A DNA stretch of 64,000 nt, taken from NCBI GenBank assembly GCA_047967505.1, contig CM106541.1. One strand, written 5' to 3'. The notes beneath the pieces are model-generated. The model did not search any database. It was not told the DNA's origin and saw nothing but the letters and a program-made list of their open reading frames with translations. How positions within the stretch are numbered: the stretch's first letter is position 1; every line of letters begins with the position of its first letter. Made by a program: the position numbers and the translations under genes. The DNA comes from Dipteris shenzhenensis. Taxonomy: Eukaryota > Polypodiophyta > Polypodiopsida > Gleicheniales. Positions 1 to 11,775 of this stretch are shown here, piece by piece.

Positions 1-1
1 G

Positions 2-345
2 CCACAATCCTATTAATACAGCTGGCATGAAATTCTAACCCCTTGTGCCTATTATTCCAAGTGAATGTCCCTAGCCCATCCGGATCAATCTCAAAACAAT
101 CTACCAACCCCTTCTCTAAACATAAGCTCTCCCAAGCCTCCAACTCACCCGCCAAAATCCCCCTCTAGAGTGTAACCGATCCTCACTACTTTCCATCATG
201 TTCCAGTCCCCCCCCCCAAAGATCTACATACTACCAGACTTCTCATTCAACTCCACCTAGCACTCCTCTCTATCCCTAACTTCATTCGAAGCATATACAC
301 AAGCCACATTGAACTTAATACAAACCTTGATCCCTTAAAGGAAAA
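2..345 (-). pseudogene. LINE endonuclease fragment (APE-type), truncated by window edge
   Basis: Read on the minus strand, the translation follows the L1-type apurinic endonuclease pattern: a G-D-W/F-N-M-M-E-S-S-E-D-R block near 160-205, then E-L-E-A-W, L-V-D-C-F-E, G-T-F-T-W-N-N and a terminal I-N-R-I block near the left edge. In living LINEs this domain nicks target DNA to prime reverse transcription. The G-run near 210-220 breaks the frame and stops are present, so it is dead. The fragment continues beyond base 1. Identification rests on motif order only. Confidence 0.6.
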
Positions 346-412
346 TATCCAGTGACCCTTCCGAAGTCATGCTACCTCAACATAAGTGTAACAGCCCACG
401 CACATCCAGGGA

Positions 413-2760
413 TTATGGGAACTCATCCCTAAAACAATTAGAGAATTCCTCTGCTATTTGATCAGCCAACTTGGCCATATCTCCATTTTGGGTAACATCA
501 GTGCTAGCCGAAGGACCATCAATCGGCTCTACCGATGCTATACAAAGAAACAAAAACTCTTCTTGAGCTTTTCGAACTTCCATTATGAAAACCAACTATC
601 CTTGAGGTATATCTTTTTCACCTCGTAAGACATGCAACACATCATTCATCTTGAACTGAGAAATGTGCTTTTTCCAATCTATGGTTGGATTCTACCTAGA
701 ATGCGAAGCCTTACCTGGGGCTATATCTGTGTGAGCAAGCTTTGTCATTTCAAAATCCAGCTTCTCTGCATTGTCATAAAGTCGAAATTCCAACTGGGTA
801 ACCCTTTGGTCCCATATTCCACTTGAACTTCCATCTACCATTCTGACTGTATGCATAGTCAGATGGGCTAGTCTTTAATTTCATCCTCTTTACAAGCTTG
901 GAGTTAATTACATTGTGCGTTGATGTTGAGTCAAACAACACAATGACGTCATGATTGGCTACTTGCCCTTCATCTTAATTAACTCCGCATCATTAAAGGA
1001 TGTATACCCCATTGCTGCAGGCTTTGATAAGATATTATCAAGTGCACTGTTTACTAGCTTAGCAACAGACACACATAACAAAACAAGTACTGACCTTTGA
1101 GAAGATCCTGCTATAGCTGAATCTACATTTGTTCTACTCTAGGACTTTCCTCCATTTCCACGTCGCATTCTGAGATCACCATCTCAGCCATCCGACAATC
1201 CTTGTTTTGTGGACAATCTTTCCATTGATGAGGCTGAGACATCCAAAACACAAGCCTTCTCTCCTCCCTTTTTCTCTTTGCTTTGGGTTCAAAGAAGAAT
1301 TCTACCAAGCCCGGGCTACCATTGGTGTTACTTTTCTTTTCACTCCAATGGTGGTACTTGGTTTAGAAGGAGTCTCAACTGGCTTTGCCTACTTGGCTTG
1401 GCCACTAGGCTATGAGGCACTCCCTTTGCTAATCCACTTCTTCTTAAACCTACTCATATCAAGTCCCAACCTGCACAAACCCACTTGGTATGTTCCCTTT
1501 GGAAGCCTCATAATTCACGGCTATGGCGATTGCTTCATCTAGCGTGTTCGCATACTTAGCCCGAACTTCCATTTTGATCTGGTCATTCAATCCAAAGATC
1601 TTTTACCTAGACTAATTAAGGTAGAGGTTCATAAACTTTCATTACACTTGCTGTGAACTTATCAGTGTATTCTGCCATTAATAAATTTGTCTGACAAAGG
1701 TTTCGACACAGATCCCAAGCTCGGGATGCTTCGTCAAGAGGTAAGAAGTGTTTTCTAAATTCTTTTTAAAACCCCTCCCAAGTAGTGGATGCCACTCCAT
1801 CTTTCTGTTGTTTTATTTACCATCTATCCACTCCCTCATTAAACATGTGGGTGGCCTTGCGGATTTTCTTGATATCATTCCTGATTTCACAAATGGCAAA
1901 GGCCTCATCCCATTTGTGTAACCAAGTCTCTATGATATCGGAACTATGCTCAGACATCCAACCAAAATACTTTTCTGGTCTATAATTGGCAATATTAGGC
2001 ACCTTAGCCCTCCTAGGCTTTTGACCATATGAACACTGGTTTCACGCTCCATTAGAGCTTTACCTTTCTCTTTACGAGATGGTCTAGTAGACATACTACG
2101 AGCCATTTTTTTGATCTCGGATTGCCCTACATTTGCTTGCAATTGTTGAGCTAGAATCTATTGCAAGTCATCCTCCAATAATGCATTTCTACTAGACAGT
2201 GTATGGCCTACTAGGTGCGACACCTACAGGGTCATGGACTCCCGACTCTATGGGATCCACCTGAACAAATGAGCTGTGCAATGGATTGATTAATAGACAT
2301 GTGGACATAGCGTCCATCAATCACAATGATCACCAGCCACCCACAATACAATGCTATAGCAATCTTCACGAACGTTAACCCCTACTCGCATGTTAAACTT
2401 GTTTTGTGTAGATCACATCACGGTCCCTTTCTTCTTTCCAGACGTACCCTACGCAGACACCATATAATTACAAGATAAAAGCTTGTCCCAGTCTGTGCAT
2501 GATCAACGACCAATCCTCTTCACGATATTGCCCATGTTCACAATGAAGGCATGAATCCTGGGCTCAACTACTCGTTGTTCTTGCTCCGTAACTGCAAACC
2601 ACCACGATTCCTATACCAAGGCTGAGGATGTTGAAGCCTGCGCGTCTAGTTGCCCTGACGTCAATGTAGTACACGTGATTGAAAGGCTTATAGAAAGCAT
2701 CAATCCGCTCCCTTAATGGGCTCAGTGTTGATACCAAATGATACGAAGAAGTCAAACGAC
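413..2760 (-). pseudogene. Degenerate Ty3/gypsy retrotransposon gag-protease region
   Basis: Minus-strand fragments in the normal order of a Ty3/gypsy element. A PBS-like TTTGGTATCAACACTGAG lies at about 2730-2747. A gag-like stretch (1785-2142) contains K-A-T-H-M-F-N-E-G-V-D-R-W. A zinc-knuckle remnant (about 1207-1260) reads P-H-Q-W-K-D-C-P. A protease core at 901-960 reads V-L-F-D-S-T-S-T-H-N-V-I, where the catalytic D-S-G is D-S-T. The PR-RT linker (413-595) ends E-E-F-S-N-C-F-R-D-E-F-P. Frames are broken throughout and RT is missing where the LINE fragment begins. No LTR pair could be recognised. Confidence 0.65.
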
Positions 2761-2799
2761 AGCCTCGCAACAAATTCACCCAAAAGATGAGTTTTTAAC

Positions 2800-3600
2800 A
2801 TCCCTACATCTTTTTATTGTCAAATATAAATGGCATAATGTTATATATCAAATCAAATGACAAGGCATGATTTAGATCAATATCATGCCTTTTTGCACCA
2901 TCTAAAAAAATTGTGCGCATGAGTATATGAATTTTGTGAAATTCTGTCCAATTTTTTGCACAAGTTTAAAGCAAGGTTTCCCATAATGGGGAGCGAGAAG
3001 ACACTGTCTATTTTGGCCAAACAAAGACCAAAATTTAAAATCCTCTACCTTTTAATTGCACTCTGGGGATCACTCTTCATAAACCCATAAAGCATGTGCA
3101 AGTAATCATGTATTAAAAATTACCCCTATTCTTGCAATTTACATTTTGTCATGTAAATGGTTGAACCCATGTATGTGTTTACATTTTAAAATATCTATAT
3201 ATATAAATTACATTAAGTTGCTATTTTATAAATCCCCTCATGCACATAAACAACATGTAAGTCCCCCTACTAAAAAATACCCCTCAATGCACAAAAGTGG
3301 TATGTTACATGTTTATGAGTGACCCCCCAGGATAATTGCCAAATGCAAATGGGGTCATGTTACAATAGTCCTTAACTCTAGACTACTCAATTTCAAGAAA
3401 TGTGACACATAACCACTCTTTTGAATACTTTATACTTCAAGCAATGATTTTATTAAAAACTTAGATTCGTTCTTTGCTTGCTTGATTTTCCAATCACTTC
3501 AACTAATTGTCGCTCACTTTTTTGGGCTTGCTCGCTTTTTCTCGCTCACTCTATTGACTGCCTCCATCCCTATCAGTAGCTCCAAACCACCTCGTCACCA
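2800..3600. other. AT-rich intergenic stretch
   Basis: No coding similarity or repeat structure was recognised. It may include remains of the LTR of the neighbouring minus-strand gypsy element, but no second copy is present to prove this. Confidence 0.4.
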
Positions 3601-3627
3601 AGTGGGGCATATATCTAAGCAATGTGA

Positions 3628-3850
3628 TATGGGGATGCCTTTTGAGCTAAAGAATGCACTAGCCACATTTCATGCTGAAGAATGCACTAGCCATATTCCA
3701 ACACTTCATGAAGGAAATCTTCTATGAATACATCAATGAATTCTTACCAATCATCCTAGATGATTTTTCAATCGACATCATGAAGCAAACACACCTAGAA
3801 TGTCTATAATATGAGTTCTTGAAAATTGGAGAGACCTGAATCTCCCTCAA
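3628..3850 (+). pseudogene. Ty3/gypsy reverse transcriptase scrap
   Basis: The plus-strand translation has G-M-P-F-E-L-K-N-A-L-A-T-F-H. This corresponds to the gypsy RT block usually reading M-P-F-G-L-x-N-A-P-A-T-F-Q. It is followed by F-Y-E-Y-I-N-E-F-L-P and I-L-D-D-F-S, the position of the RT Y-x-D-D catalytic box. A short duplication of the A-T-F-H-A-E-E segment and a frameshift separate the two blocks. It lies opposite to the gypsy remnant at the left edge, so it is probably a separate insertion. Confidence 0.6.
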
Positions 3851-4045
3851 CTTATACAAGTTTGTGGTGTACATGTTCTCAAGAGTCTTGTTGGGGAACA
3901 TGATTTGAGCAAAGGCATCATGAGTCCTCCAATTACTATTGTAACTAGTGGGTGGGTTGTGTTGAGCTAGTGAGTTTATTGTACTATTTTTGTGTAGATT
4001 ATTTTCTAAGTGATAGAAAGAATCTATCATTTCATTGTCTTGAGC

Positions 4046-4048
<3 letters not shown>

Positions 4049-4111
<63 letters not shown>

Positions 4112-4117
4112 CTATCT
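4049..4117. repeat. Compound microsatellite (CT)n then (TATC)n
   Basis: About 45 bases of pure CT repeat are followed directly by about six TATC units. Confidence 0.97.
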
Positions 4118-4199
4118 CACGAGCGATAAGACTAGTGACGAAGGCTGGTTTGAGTAGGGGGTACGCCTCACTTGCTCGCCTGAAGAGACAGTACTTCCA

Positions 4200-5165
4200 C
4201 ACATTTTAAGGACCCTGGACTTCTCTTTGACTCCTTCGTTCAACTAGCAGCATGTATGGAAGCCATTGTTGGGGGCCAAATCTCTCAAACAGAGTGGGTT
4301 CGAGTAGAGAAACTACAGATCCTCTTGCTCTCATGGATGATCTAAGGCAAGCCATAAGTGCCACATCATATCATTCAGGCTGAGTTCGGTGCATCTCCAC
4401 TATAGCTAGATGTGGCATTCTATACCATTATCTATCTACACCATGTCAGACAGTACGAGTCCAGTATAGCGAAGTGACGCAAGTTGGCATGGCTGGCTCT
4501 ATCCTTGTCCATGGACCTTGCAAACACTGGGGATGAGAAAGGTTTGTATGCCCATAGACATAGGTGGTTCAAGAGATTGGGGCTTCACATACAAAGACTG
4601 CCTCCCTTCCAGTACAACTTAGATACTCCATCGATCCCACTAGGATATCATGAGGTCAACTAGGTCATTTGAGAGGATCTACTACAGTTGCACACATTAA
4701 GGGCCTGGTTGGAGCCGAGGGAGCTTCCAGTGAAGCTCAATTTCTATAGAGACCACTGCCTGTGTATCTTTGAGGAGGGCTTCATTGTCCCACCAGAGTA
4801 CACTCAGATCCACTTGCCATACTCACTGAGGATTCTATTGGTGAACAGTTTCAAGTCTCATCACACCGACTCTACATCAAGAGCGAACGAGCAATGCACA
4901 TTATGTGATCAATAGGACAGAGGAGCACTTTGTGTTCAAATGCCTTGTGTACTACGAGATCTGCGGTCGATACCATTGTCTTTTTAGGAATGGTTTTGGG
5001 CCACTATCCAGACTTCTCTCATACCAGACCAGGGATGCCTTGTTTCCTTCATCCATGAGGTGGTCTGCCATAGGGAGCACTTACTCAAGATGTAGAGACA
5101 CTCCTCGAGCACATGGCCCAACCCTTATCAGAGTAGGATCATGGAGTTTTTTGAAGCCTCGTAGC
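4200..5165 (+). pseudogene. LINE ORF2 C-terminal remnant (post-RT region with zinc motif)
   Basis: Overlapping plus-strand frames give a degraded protein: R-A-W-L-E-P-R-E-L-P-V-K-L, then H-L-P-Y-S-L-R-I-L, then C-T-L-C-D (about 4900), E-E-H-F-V-F-K-C-L-V-Y-Y-E-I-C-G-R-Y (about 4919-4975), and G-F-G-P-L-S-R. A C-x2-C followed by E-E-H-F-x-F-x-C is the usual zinc-like tail of plant non-LTR reverse transcriptases (zf-RVT-like). Several frameshifts and stops show it is inactive. RT and endonuclease are absent here. Confidence 0.55.
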
Positions 5166-5179
5166 CATTGATAGCAGGC

Positions 5180-7218
5180 GCAATAGAGACCCAAAGCCTA
5201 AGGCATGCCGTACTTGATAGCAACCCTCTTTGGTTTTGGGAGTTGGAAAATTCAAAAGAGTTCTATGATTTTGGCCAGGGGTGCCAAGTGTGGGACTCTA
5301 TATCCCTTATATGTATCAAAGGTGTTGAATCATGTTGTTGCAATAACCAAGCAACCAAGTACTTGTTTGTGGCATTACCGGTTGGGCCATATGAGCCAAA
5401 ATGGAATAAAACTCTTATGCCGTTTGGATTATGTACCGCATTTGAGTTTTTCTTACTTTGAATTTTGTGAGCACTGTCTATATGGAAAGTAGACTAAATC
5501 ATCCCATTAAATAAGGGGAAAGAAAGAGCTTGAAAAGCTTGATTTGGTGCATTCAAACATATGTGCTTCCATGCCTACACGGTTATTAGGCGGGGTTGAA
5601 TCCTATGTGACATTAATTGATGATGCAACTAGGAAAGTGTGGGCTTATGCTATAGCTTGGAAGAGTGATGTGTTCCAGGTATGTTAGAAATGGATGGCTT
5701 TGGTTGGAAATCATTCAGGTAGAACGCTTAAATGCCTATGGACTTACAATGGTGGAGAGTATCTCTCTCATGACTTTCAGCATTTCTATGATACACGTGG
5801 AATCAAGAGAGAGCTCACATCCCCTCGTACTCCAGAGCAAAATTCAATTGCAAAAAATATGAATTGCACCATTCAAGAAAGGTTGCAATGTATGCTTTCC
5901 AATGCAAGTCTTTCTAGTGGTTTGTGGGCTGAGGCAATGAAGACTGCAGTGCATGTGATCAATAGACCTACTAATAGTTTGGATGGTGGTATTCCTAAAG
6001 AGGCATGGAGTGGCAAGAAGCCCTCTTACTTTTATTTGTGTATATTTGGGTGTGAGGCATATGCACATGTGCCAAAAGAGCTTCGAAAGAAGCTAGATCC
6101 TAAGTCTAGAAAATGCATCTTTCTGGGTTATGGTGAAAGTGGAAAGATGGGCTATCATCTCTGGGATCCAAAAGCAAAAAAGATCATATGAAGCCTTGTT
6201 GTGGTCTTCAACGAGAAGAAGATGCATAAGACACCCATAAGGGATGTGGAAATGAGAGAATCACTTTCCAAGATGTGAATCCACCGGCATATGTTGATAG
6301 GCAAGCAAGCTGTCCATGCATCGAATGTGCAAGAAATGGTGCCACGACATACTCCCATAGGTACACAATGAAGGGCAGATGATGGATCATCTATTAGTGG
6401 AAATGATGAGCCAAATGTGGCTGATATGCAAGATGGACAGCAAGCTGAAATGCCCTTGAGAAGATCAATTAGAATGTCTAGACCACTTGATAGGTTTGTT
6501 TTAGGGGCAGACTATGTGATGCTACTGATTGCAGGGATGCTTCTTGCTACAGAGAGGCAACGATGCGCAAGGATCAGCGCAAGTCGAAGTATGCTATGCA
6601 ATTAGAGATGAGTACAGTCATGAAGAATAAGACTTGGGACTTGGTTTCTTTGCCACATGGAAAGAAAGCATTGCCATGTAAATGGGACTACAAAATGAAG
6701 GTCACAAGTGATCATGTGCTCAAGTACAAAGCCCATTTGGTTGCTAAAGGATTCAAGCAAGAGAAGGGTGTAGACTTTGATGAGATATTTTCTCTGATTG
6801 TGAATATGACCACACTTAGATGCGTACTTAGAATAGTGGAAGTACAGGATATGGAGCTTATGTAGATGGATGTTAAGACAATTTTCTTGCATGGGGATCT
6901 ACATGAGGAAATTTACATCATGCATCCAGAAGGCTTTGAAGAAAAGAGCAAACAACATTTGGTTTGCAAGTAAAAAACTGTCTCTATGGCCTTAAGCAAG
7001 AGCCTAGAGAATGGTATCATAAGTTTGATGCTTTCATTCAGTCCTAGGGTTTGAGAAAGAGTGAAATTGATCACTACCTCTACACTAAAAGGGCTAAGGA
7101 TAACAATATGATAATCCTAGCGCACTATATTTGGATGATATGCTATTGACTAGCAAGAATACTTATGGGCTGGATGCATTAAAGACCTAGATGCATGAGG
7201 CCTTTGATATGAAGGAGT
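5180..7218 (+). pseudogene. Degenerate Ty1/copia polyprotein (GAG-pre-integrase, integrase, RT)
   Basis: Domains occur in copia order. The GAG-pre-integrase block L-W-H-Y-R-L-G-H-M-S with C-E-H-C-L-Y-G-K is at about 5370-5490. The integrase core (about 5530-6190) has L-V-H-S-N (catalytic D replaced by S), T-Y-N-G-G-E-Y (second D replaced by Y-N), P-E-Q-N-S-I-A-K and the C-terminal K-C-I-F-L-G-Y. RT (about 6600-7215) has N-K-T-W-D-L-V, K-A-H-L-V-A-K-G-F-K-Q-E, a degraded L-Y-G-L-K-Q block and M-L-L-T-S-K. Stops and frameshifts are frequent. The frame is cut at 7218 by an LTR element and RNase H is missing. The 3' LTR of this element probably begins near 8514. Confidence 0.8.
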
Positions 7219-7597
7219 TGTTGAGATATGGTGCTATGAGCACATAATTAGAGGCTAAGGTATGGTATAGGAATGTATTCAAGTAGTCACCCTAGGATGT
7301 GGACTACATGATGTGGAGATGTGGATCAAGGATATCCACACAAGGAGAAATGTCGATGAGAGGATCCCACAAGTGTTGAATATTCTAAGGGCACTCTCTA
7401 TATAAGAGGCCTATCATGTATTATTGAACAAAGAAATGCACATACACTCAAGATTTTGTTTATGAGTCCAAGCTGATCTATCTTGGAACCTAATTGACTT
7501 AAGGTACATGTCATGAACACTCTCTTCATTATGTTTCCACATAGGTTCCATCCACCTTAGTGTGCTCCATAGATCCTGAGGCACGCATATTTTGTCA
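7219..7597 (+). repeat. 5' LTR of the small LTR element
   Basis: Starts TGTTGAG and ends TTTTGTCA immediately before the tRNA-Met primer-binding site. TATATAAG at 7399-7406 is a plausible promoter box. The first 323 bases align with the downstream copy; the last 56 are absent from that copy. Confidence 0.85.
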
Positions 7598-7609
7598 TAG
7601 TATCAGAGC
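7598..7609 (+). promoter_or_regulatory. Primer-binding site, tRNA-iMet type
   Basis: TAGTATCAGAGC differs by one base from the common plant site TGGTATCAGAGC and abuts the LTR end. Confidence 0.8.
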
Positions 7610-8172
7610 ATGGTTCTTCCTTCCGCTGAGGCACCATCCTTGTGAGAGAGACTGAGTGTTTCATTCTTCTCCATTGAGAGAAAATTCCGTCCATTGAGAA
7701 TTTCTATTCAATTCATTCCGTCATGAGAGAGAGAGACCTTGTTTCTTTATTGTGAGTGAGTCTCTCATTCTTCCAAAGAGATAGAGAGACTGAAAGAATG
7801 CAAAAAGCATGCCAAAAGCACAAGTGTATGAGATGGCCATAGCACAAAACATGGCATCCACACATAAAGCATTAAGGCACATGGTAGAACAAAGCATCAT
7901 GCATCATCCTACATCAAGCAAAGAAGAGAACACCATCGACCCTCAAGCATTGAGAAGCAACAACCTTACCACCTTTAGCCCACATCTTTGTAAATCAAAC
8001 CTAACCACCTGCCTGAGAGTAGCCATGTAAGCACCCAGGGGAGGATTTGATCTTGTAATACCCACACTAGACCATCTTATGTAGCAAGGTATGCACTAAG
8101 GGGAGTTGATGGAATGTAAACTCACATCTGACCACCTTGCAGTAGCCAATGGATCATGGCACCAAGGGGAGG

Positions 8173-8493
8173 TGTTGAGATATGGTACCATGAGCACATA
8201 ATTAGAGGCCTTAGTATGGTATAGGAATGTATTAAAGTAGCCACCCTAGGATGTGGACTACATGATGTGGAGATGTGGATCAAGCATATCCACAAGGAGA
8301 AATGTGGATGAGAGGATCCCACAAGTGTTGACTATTCTAAGAGCACTCTCTATATAAGAGGCTTATCATGTATTATTGAACAAAGAAATGCACATACACT
8401 CAAGATTCTGTTTATGAGTCCAAGCTAATCTATCTTGGAACCTAATTGACTTGAGGTACATGTCATGAGCACTCTCTTCATTATGTTTTCACA
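8173..8493 (+). repeat. 3' LTR (truncated) of the small LTR element
   Basis: High identity to 7219-7541, including TATATAAG at 8351-8358. It ends at ...TTTTCACA, lacking the final 56 bases of the 5' copy. It then runs straight into sequence resembling the polypurine tract and 3' LTR of the host copia element. Confidence 0.85.
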
Positions 8494-8780
8494 TTCTCCT
8501 TTAAGTGGGAGGTTGTGGGGATTAAAGGCCACTATGCCTTAACCCTGATTATGTACACAATACTGAACATATATATATGAATGACATAGAAGATAAGCAT
8601 TAGCGGAGAATTGGGGTCTCAAAAGGGCCTCATAAGGAATGGATTAGTCCTAATGAAAGGGCCAAATTAGGTCCCAAAAAGTCCTAACCCCCCCTCACGT
8701 AGGTGGGTTAAGCCCACAAGTGACCCCACCTCTTACACCTCTTACACAACTCTTACTCCTAGGTGGGAACCAAAAATTTC
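8494..8780 (+). repeat. Probable start of the 3' LTR of the interrupted copia element
   Basis: TTTAAGTGGGAGGTTG followed by TGTGGGGATTAAAGGCC at 8514 matches the usual copia arrangement of purine tract then TG-initiated LTR. No 5' LTR partner was found and the right end is undefined. Confidence 0.4.
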
Positions 8781-8804
8781 AAAATTCAAAAATTCAAATT
8801 TTGA

Positions 8805-9190
8805 ATTCCCTCCCTCCTTCTCTCTCCTCCCTCCCTCCCTCCCCCTCCTCCCTTCCCCTCCCTCACTCCCCCTCCTCCCTCCCTCCTCCCCCTCCCTCCC
8901 TCCCTCCTCCCCCTCCCCTCCCCCTCCTCACTCCCTCCTTCCCCTTCCTCCTCCTCCCCCTCCCTCCCTCCTCCACGCTTGCTCCTTTTGCCCTCCCCCT
9001 CCCTCCCTCCCCCACACCTACTCCTCCTGCCCTCCCCCTCCCTCCTCCTCCACTGTTGTTCCTCCTCCCCCCTCCCTCCTGCTCCTCCCTCCTCCATGCC
9101 TACTCCTCACCCGCTACACCTGTTGGTCTGCCCCCCTTTCCTCCTCTCCAACGACTGGTCCTCCCTCCCCCATCCCTCCTCCTCCTCGCC
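8805..9190. repeat. CCTCC-rich low-complexity tract
   Basis: Nearly pure pyrimidine sequence made of CCCTCC and CCTCCT words. Apparent Pro/Ser/Leu-rich reading frames here are by-products of composition. It ends about 70 bases before the ATG of the RAG1-like gene. Confidence 0.9.
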
Positions 9191-9942
9191 CTCCCTCTTC
9201 TTGCATGCTGCTCCTTTAAGCCTGCATCTCCACATCTTCTCCTTCTCTACACTCCTTTAGTCATGGCACCATTCGAGGATGTCTCCAACAAGTACCAGGT
9301 TCACTTAGAGTTGGAGGCTGAATATGCAAGCACACGTAGTCTAGGATTGAGGGGAGCTTCCAAAATCCACAGTCTTCGTTTGTAAGGAAAGAAGCATCTC
9401 GACCTTTGGGTAGAAGGATCCTTGTATCCTTTAGATCCTGCCAACCAAAAGAGCCCTCCTTTCCATACAATGCATGAGCTAGTTTGGTTTGTTGGAAATG
9501 GACATGCGGGGTTGCTTGGTTATTGCAATTGGTTAAACAATGCTCAGTCAATGGCTATGCAAGCAAGTGAGATGCGCAAAGCCTAAGCAGAGATGCTAGC
9601 ACATTTAGGAAATAGCACCATTGTTGCAATGGATAACTCTATGCAGGATCTTCAAAGGGAGAACCGGGATCTTTATGATAAAGCCAAAGCATTGGACTTG
9701 GAGCGACATAAATTAGAAGAGTCACTCTGTAAGCTAGCTGAGTCCAAAAAAGGCTTGGAAAGATCTATATACAATCAAGTACGATGAGCCATAGAGAAGG
9801 AATGAGAGAAGGCAGAAGAATGAGTGCAAAAGATAAAAGAAACACCTTTGGGATTGAAGGATAGGAAAAGAAGGTACTTACATAACATGGATGCATTGGC
9901 ACCCACTAGTGGTGCTAGAAAGAGGAGAGTCCGGGCTACAAG

Positions 9943-10025
9943 GTTGGTTATCAAATGTTCCAATGAGATTACACTCTTTTGTGCTACACTCTTTGTGACT
10001 AAATTTTTATTGTGTTCTTCTTTAG
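9943..10025 (+). other. Intron 1 of the RAG1-like relic
   Basis: Donor ACAAG/GTTGGT and acceptor TTCTTTAG/GAAC. Splicing joins frame 2 to frame 1 in phase, giving T-R-N-F-T-E-D across the junction. Confidence 0.65.
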
Positions 10026-10540
10026 GAACTTTACGGAAGATGTGATGGGAAGAACAGACGGGGATGATATTAACTGTTCATATGCTCTAGCTAGTTTATT
10101 GAAGTCAAGCGATGTCATTAGGATACTAAGGGACCCAAGACACAAGCGCCTACATGTGCAAGTTGCTGAGGAGGTGATGAAGGACTTCAAGGATATTGTG
10201 GATGCAAAGGAGATGCTTGTAGCTTGTGATACTGCCGGTGTAAGTCGTGAAGCTTACACATCTATTTTCAAAATTTTCAAGTCTGCTGTTTTGGAAAAGT
10301 ATAAGAAGTCTACAGTGCCCCTACCCACACCTTGGTCTGTGAGATGTGCACGGCGAGAAACAAACCAATGTGCAAGAGAAATGCTTGGAGGGTACCATTG
10401 CATAAGGGGCACAATGACTTGGAAGAGTAAAAAGAAAATTGGCTTGCAAACCTTTGAGATGAATGCTTTCAACAATGTCTACTTAGATGTTGAGAAACTG
10501 CAACAAGCAATGGTCAAATTCTATGGCATGAGAGAAGATG

Positions 10541-10627
10541 GTAAGAGGAAATCCATTATAGCATTGCACTTTACTTACATTTCCTATATCATGTTTATCC
10601 TAACGATTTTTCTCTTTTGTTGTACAG
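10541..10627 (+). other. Intron 2 of the RAG1-like relic
   Basis: Donor GATG/GTAAGA and acceptor TTGTACAG/ATTG; 87 bases, divisible by three. It removes a hydrophobic read-through segment just before the first catalytic Asp. Confidence 0.6.
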
Positions 10628-11693
10628 ATTGCAATGGAAAGCTCATATTTGTCATCAAAATGGATGAAGTTCAATTGGTGAAAGAATACAAGTTAGAGAG
10701 AGTCAGCATCTGCATTATGAATAAAGCCTTAGCCTTTATTCAAGGGGATGAATAAGTAGAGAAAATTTCTCAATGCAATCAAAGAAAGATATATGGTGGC
10801 TTGCAGCATTTGAGACTCCGAAAGAGTACCATGAGACATTGAAGTGGGTTCTAGATAGAACAGGAATCCCATCGACCATCCGAAGACAAGAGGAAGGGCA
10901 AACATTGATAGTCAATGGCCATGGAACCTTTCAAGTTGAATGGCATCTTGCTGGTGATTTGAAAACCCTCAAGTGCTTGCATGGTTGTGATACAGGCGCA
11001 AATGCAATGAACATATGCCTTTATTGCATGTGTTCGCAATGTAAGCGAAAGGCTAGCTTACAATGGGAGAATGGCATTCTATCTTGTAGCCAAACGTAAG
11101 CTCTGAATCCCAACAAGAAGGATCCAAAGTGGGATCCCATCTTGCCCATCCCACTTGAAAGAGTACACATATGTACTTTACACGAAGAATTGCGCGTACT
11201 TGATAAGTTGTTGTATTTGCATCTTGTTTATGCTTGGAATTTAATTCCGCAAGAAGTATCTGCACAGTGCATTGCAGACGTTGAGAAGTTGTTGTCAGAG
11301 ATGGGATTCCATGGAGGACATGTCAAACTTAAGGAGGATAAGAAACTGTCTGAGGCAACATAGAATCTTCCTGCAAAAGTGTCCATGGGTGGAGGGAAGG
11401 CAAGGAGATTCCTATTGAACCACAATCTCGACAAAGACAAACTTACATTGTCTCAAAGTAGTTTGGGTTGGGAATACTGGAAAGCATTGTGTGAATGCAC
11501 GACCAATAAGACTTCTCATCCTCAAGTAGTAACTTTGAGAGCTAAAGTATGGACAAAGGTAGATGCATTGATGAAATTGCTTCGCCAGGTTCAAATCGAT
11601 GAGATGTATTATGAAAGTTTCAGGATGGCTGTGAAAGAGTTTATGCAATTAATGGTGAAAGCATGGGGGGAGTCGCACATTACACATTACATG

Positions 11694-11775
11694 GTAATCT
11701 TGGCACCATCGTAATATTTAGCACTTGCTTTATAAACAGTTTTTGTTGCTGATTTGATTCTCATCCTATTTGCAG
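11694..11775 (+). other. Intron 3 of the RAG1-like relic
   Basis: Donor TACATG/GTAATC and acceptor TTTGCAG/TATATT. Splicing puts the zinc His/Glu block directly after T-H-Y-M, which is required for the RAG1-like spacing. Confidence 0.65.

Larger units (their letters stand above)
7219..8493 (+). mobile_element. Small non-autonomous LTR retrotransposon (TRIM-like)
   Basis: Two direct repeats of about 320 bp (7219-7541 and 8173-8493), both starting TGTTGAGATATGG, flank about 600 bp without a convincing protein. A primer-binding site matching initiator tRNA-Met (TAGTATCAGAGC, 7598-7609) follows the first LTR. A purine tract (AAGGGGAGG, about 8164-8172) precedes the second. Size and lack of gag/pol fit a terminal-repeat retrotransposon in miniature. 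The element sits in the RT region of an older copia remnant. No target duplication is seen because the right LTR is truncated. Confidence 0.85.

Noticed and set aside
8720-9385. Long Ser/Pro/Leu-rich open frame as a protein gene
   Set aside because: Most of it is translation of a CCTCC tract. Only the part from ATG 9263 has ordinary composition and continues into the transposase relic.
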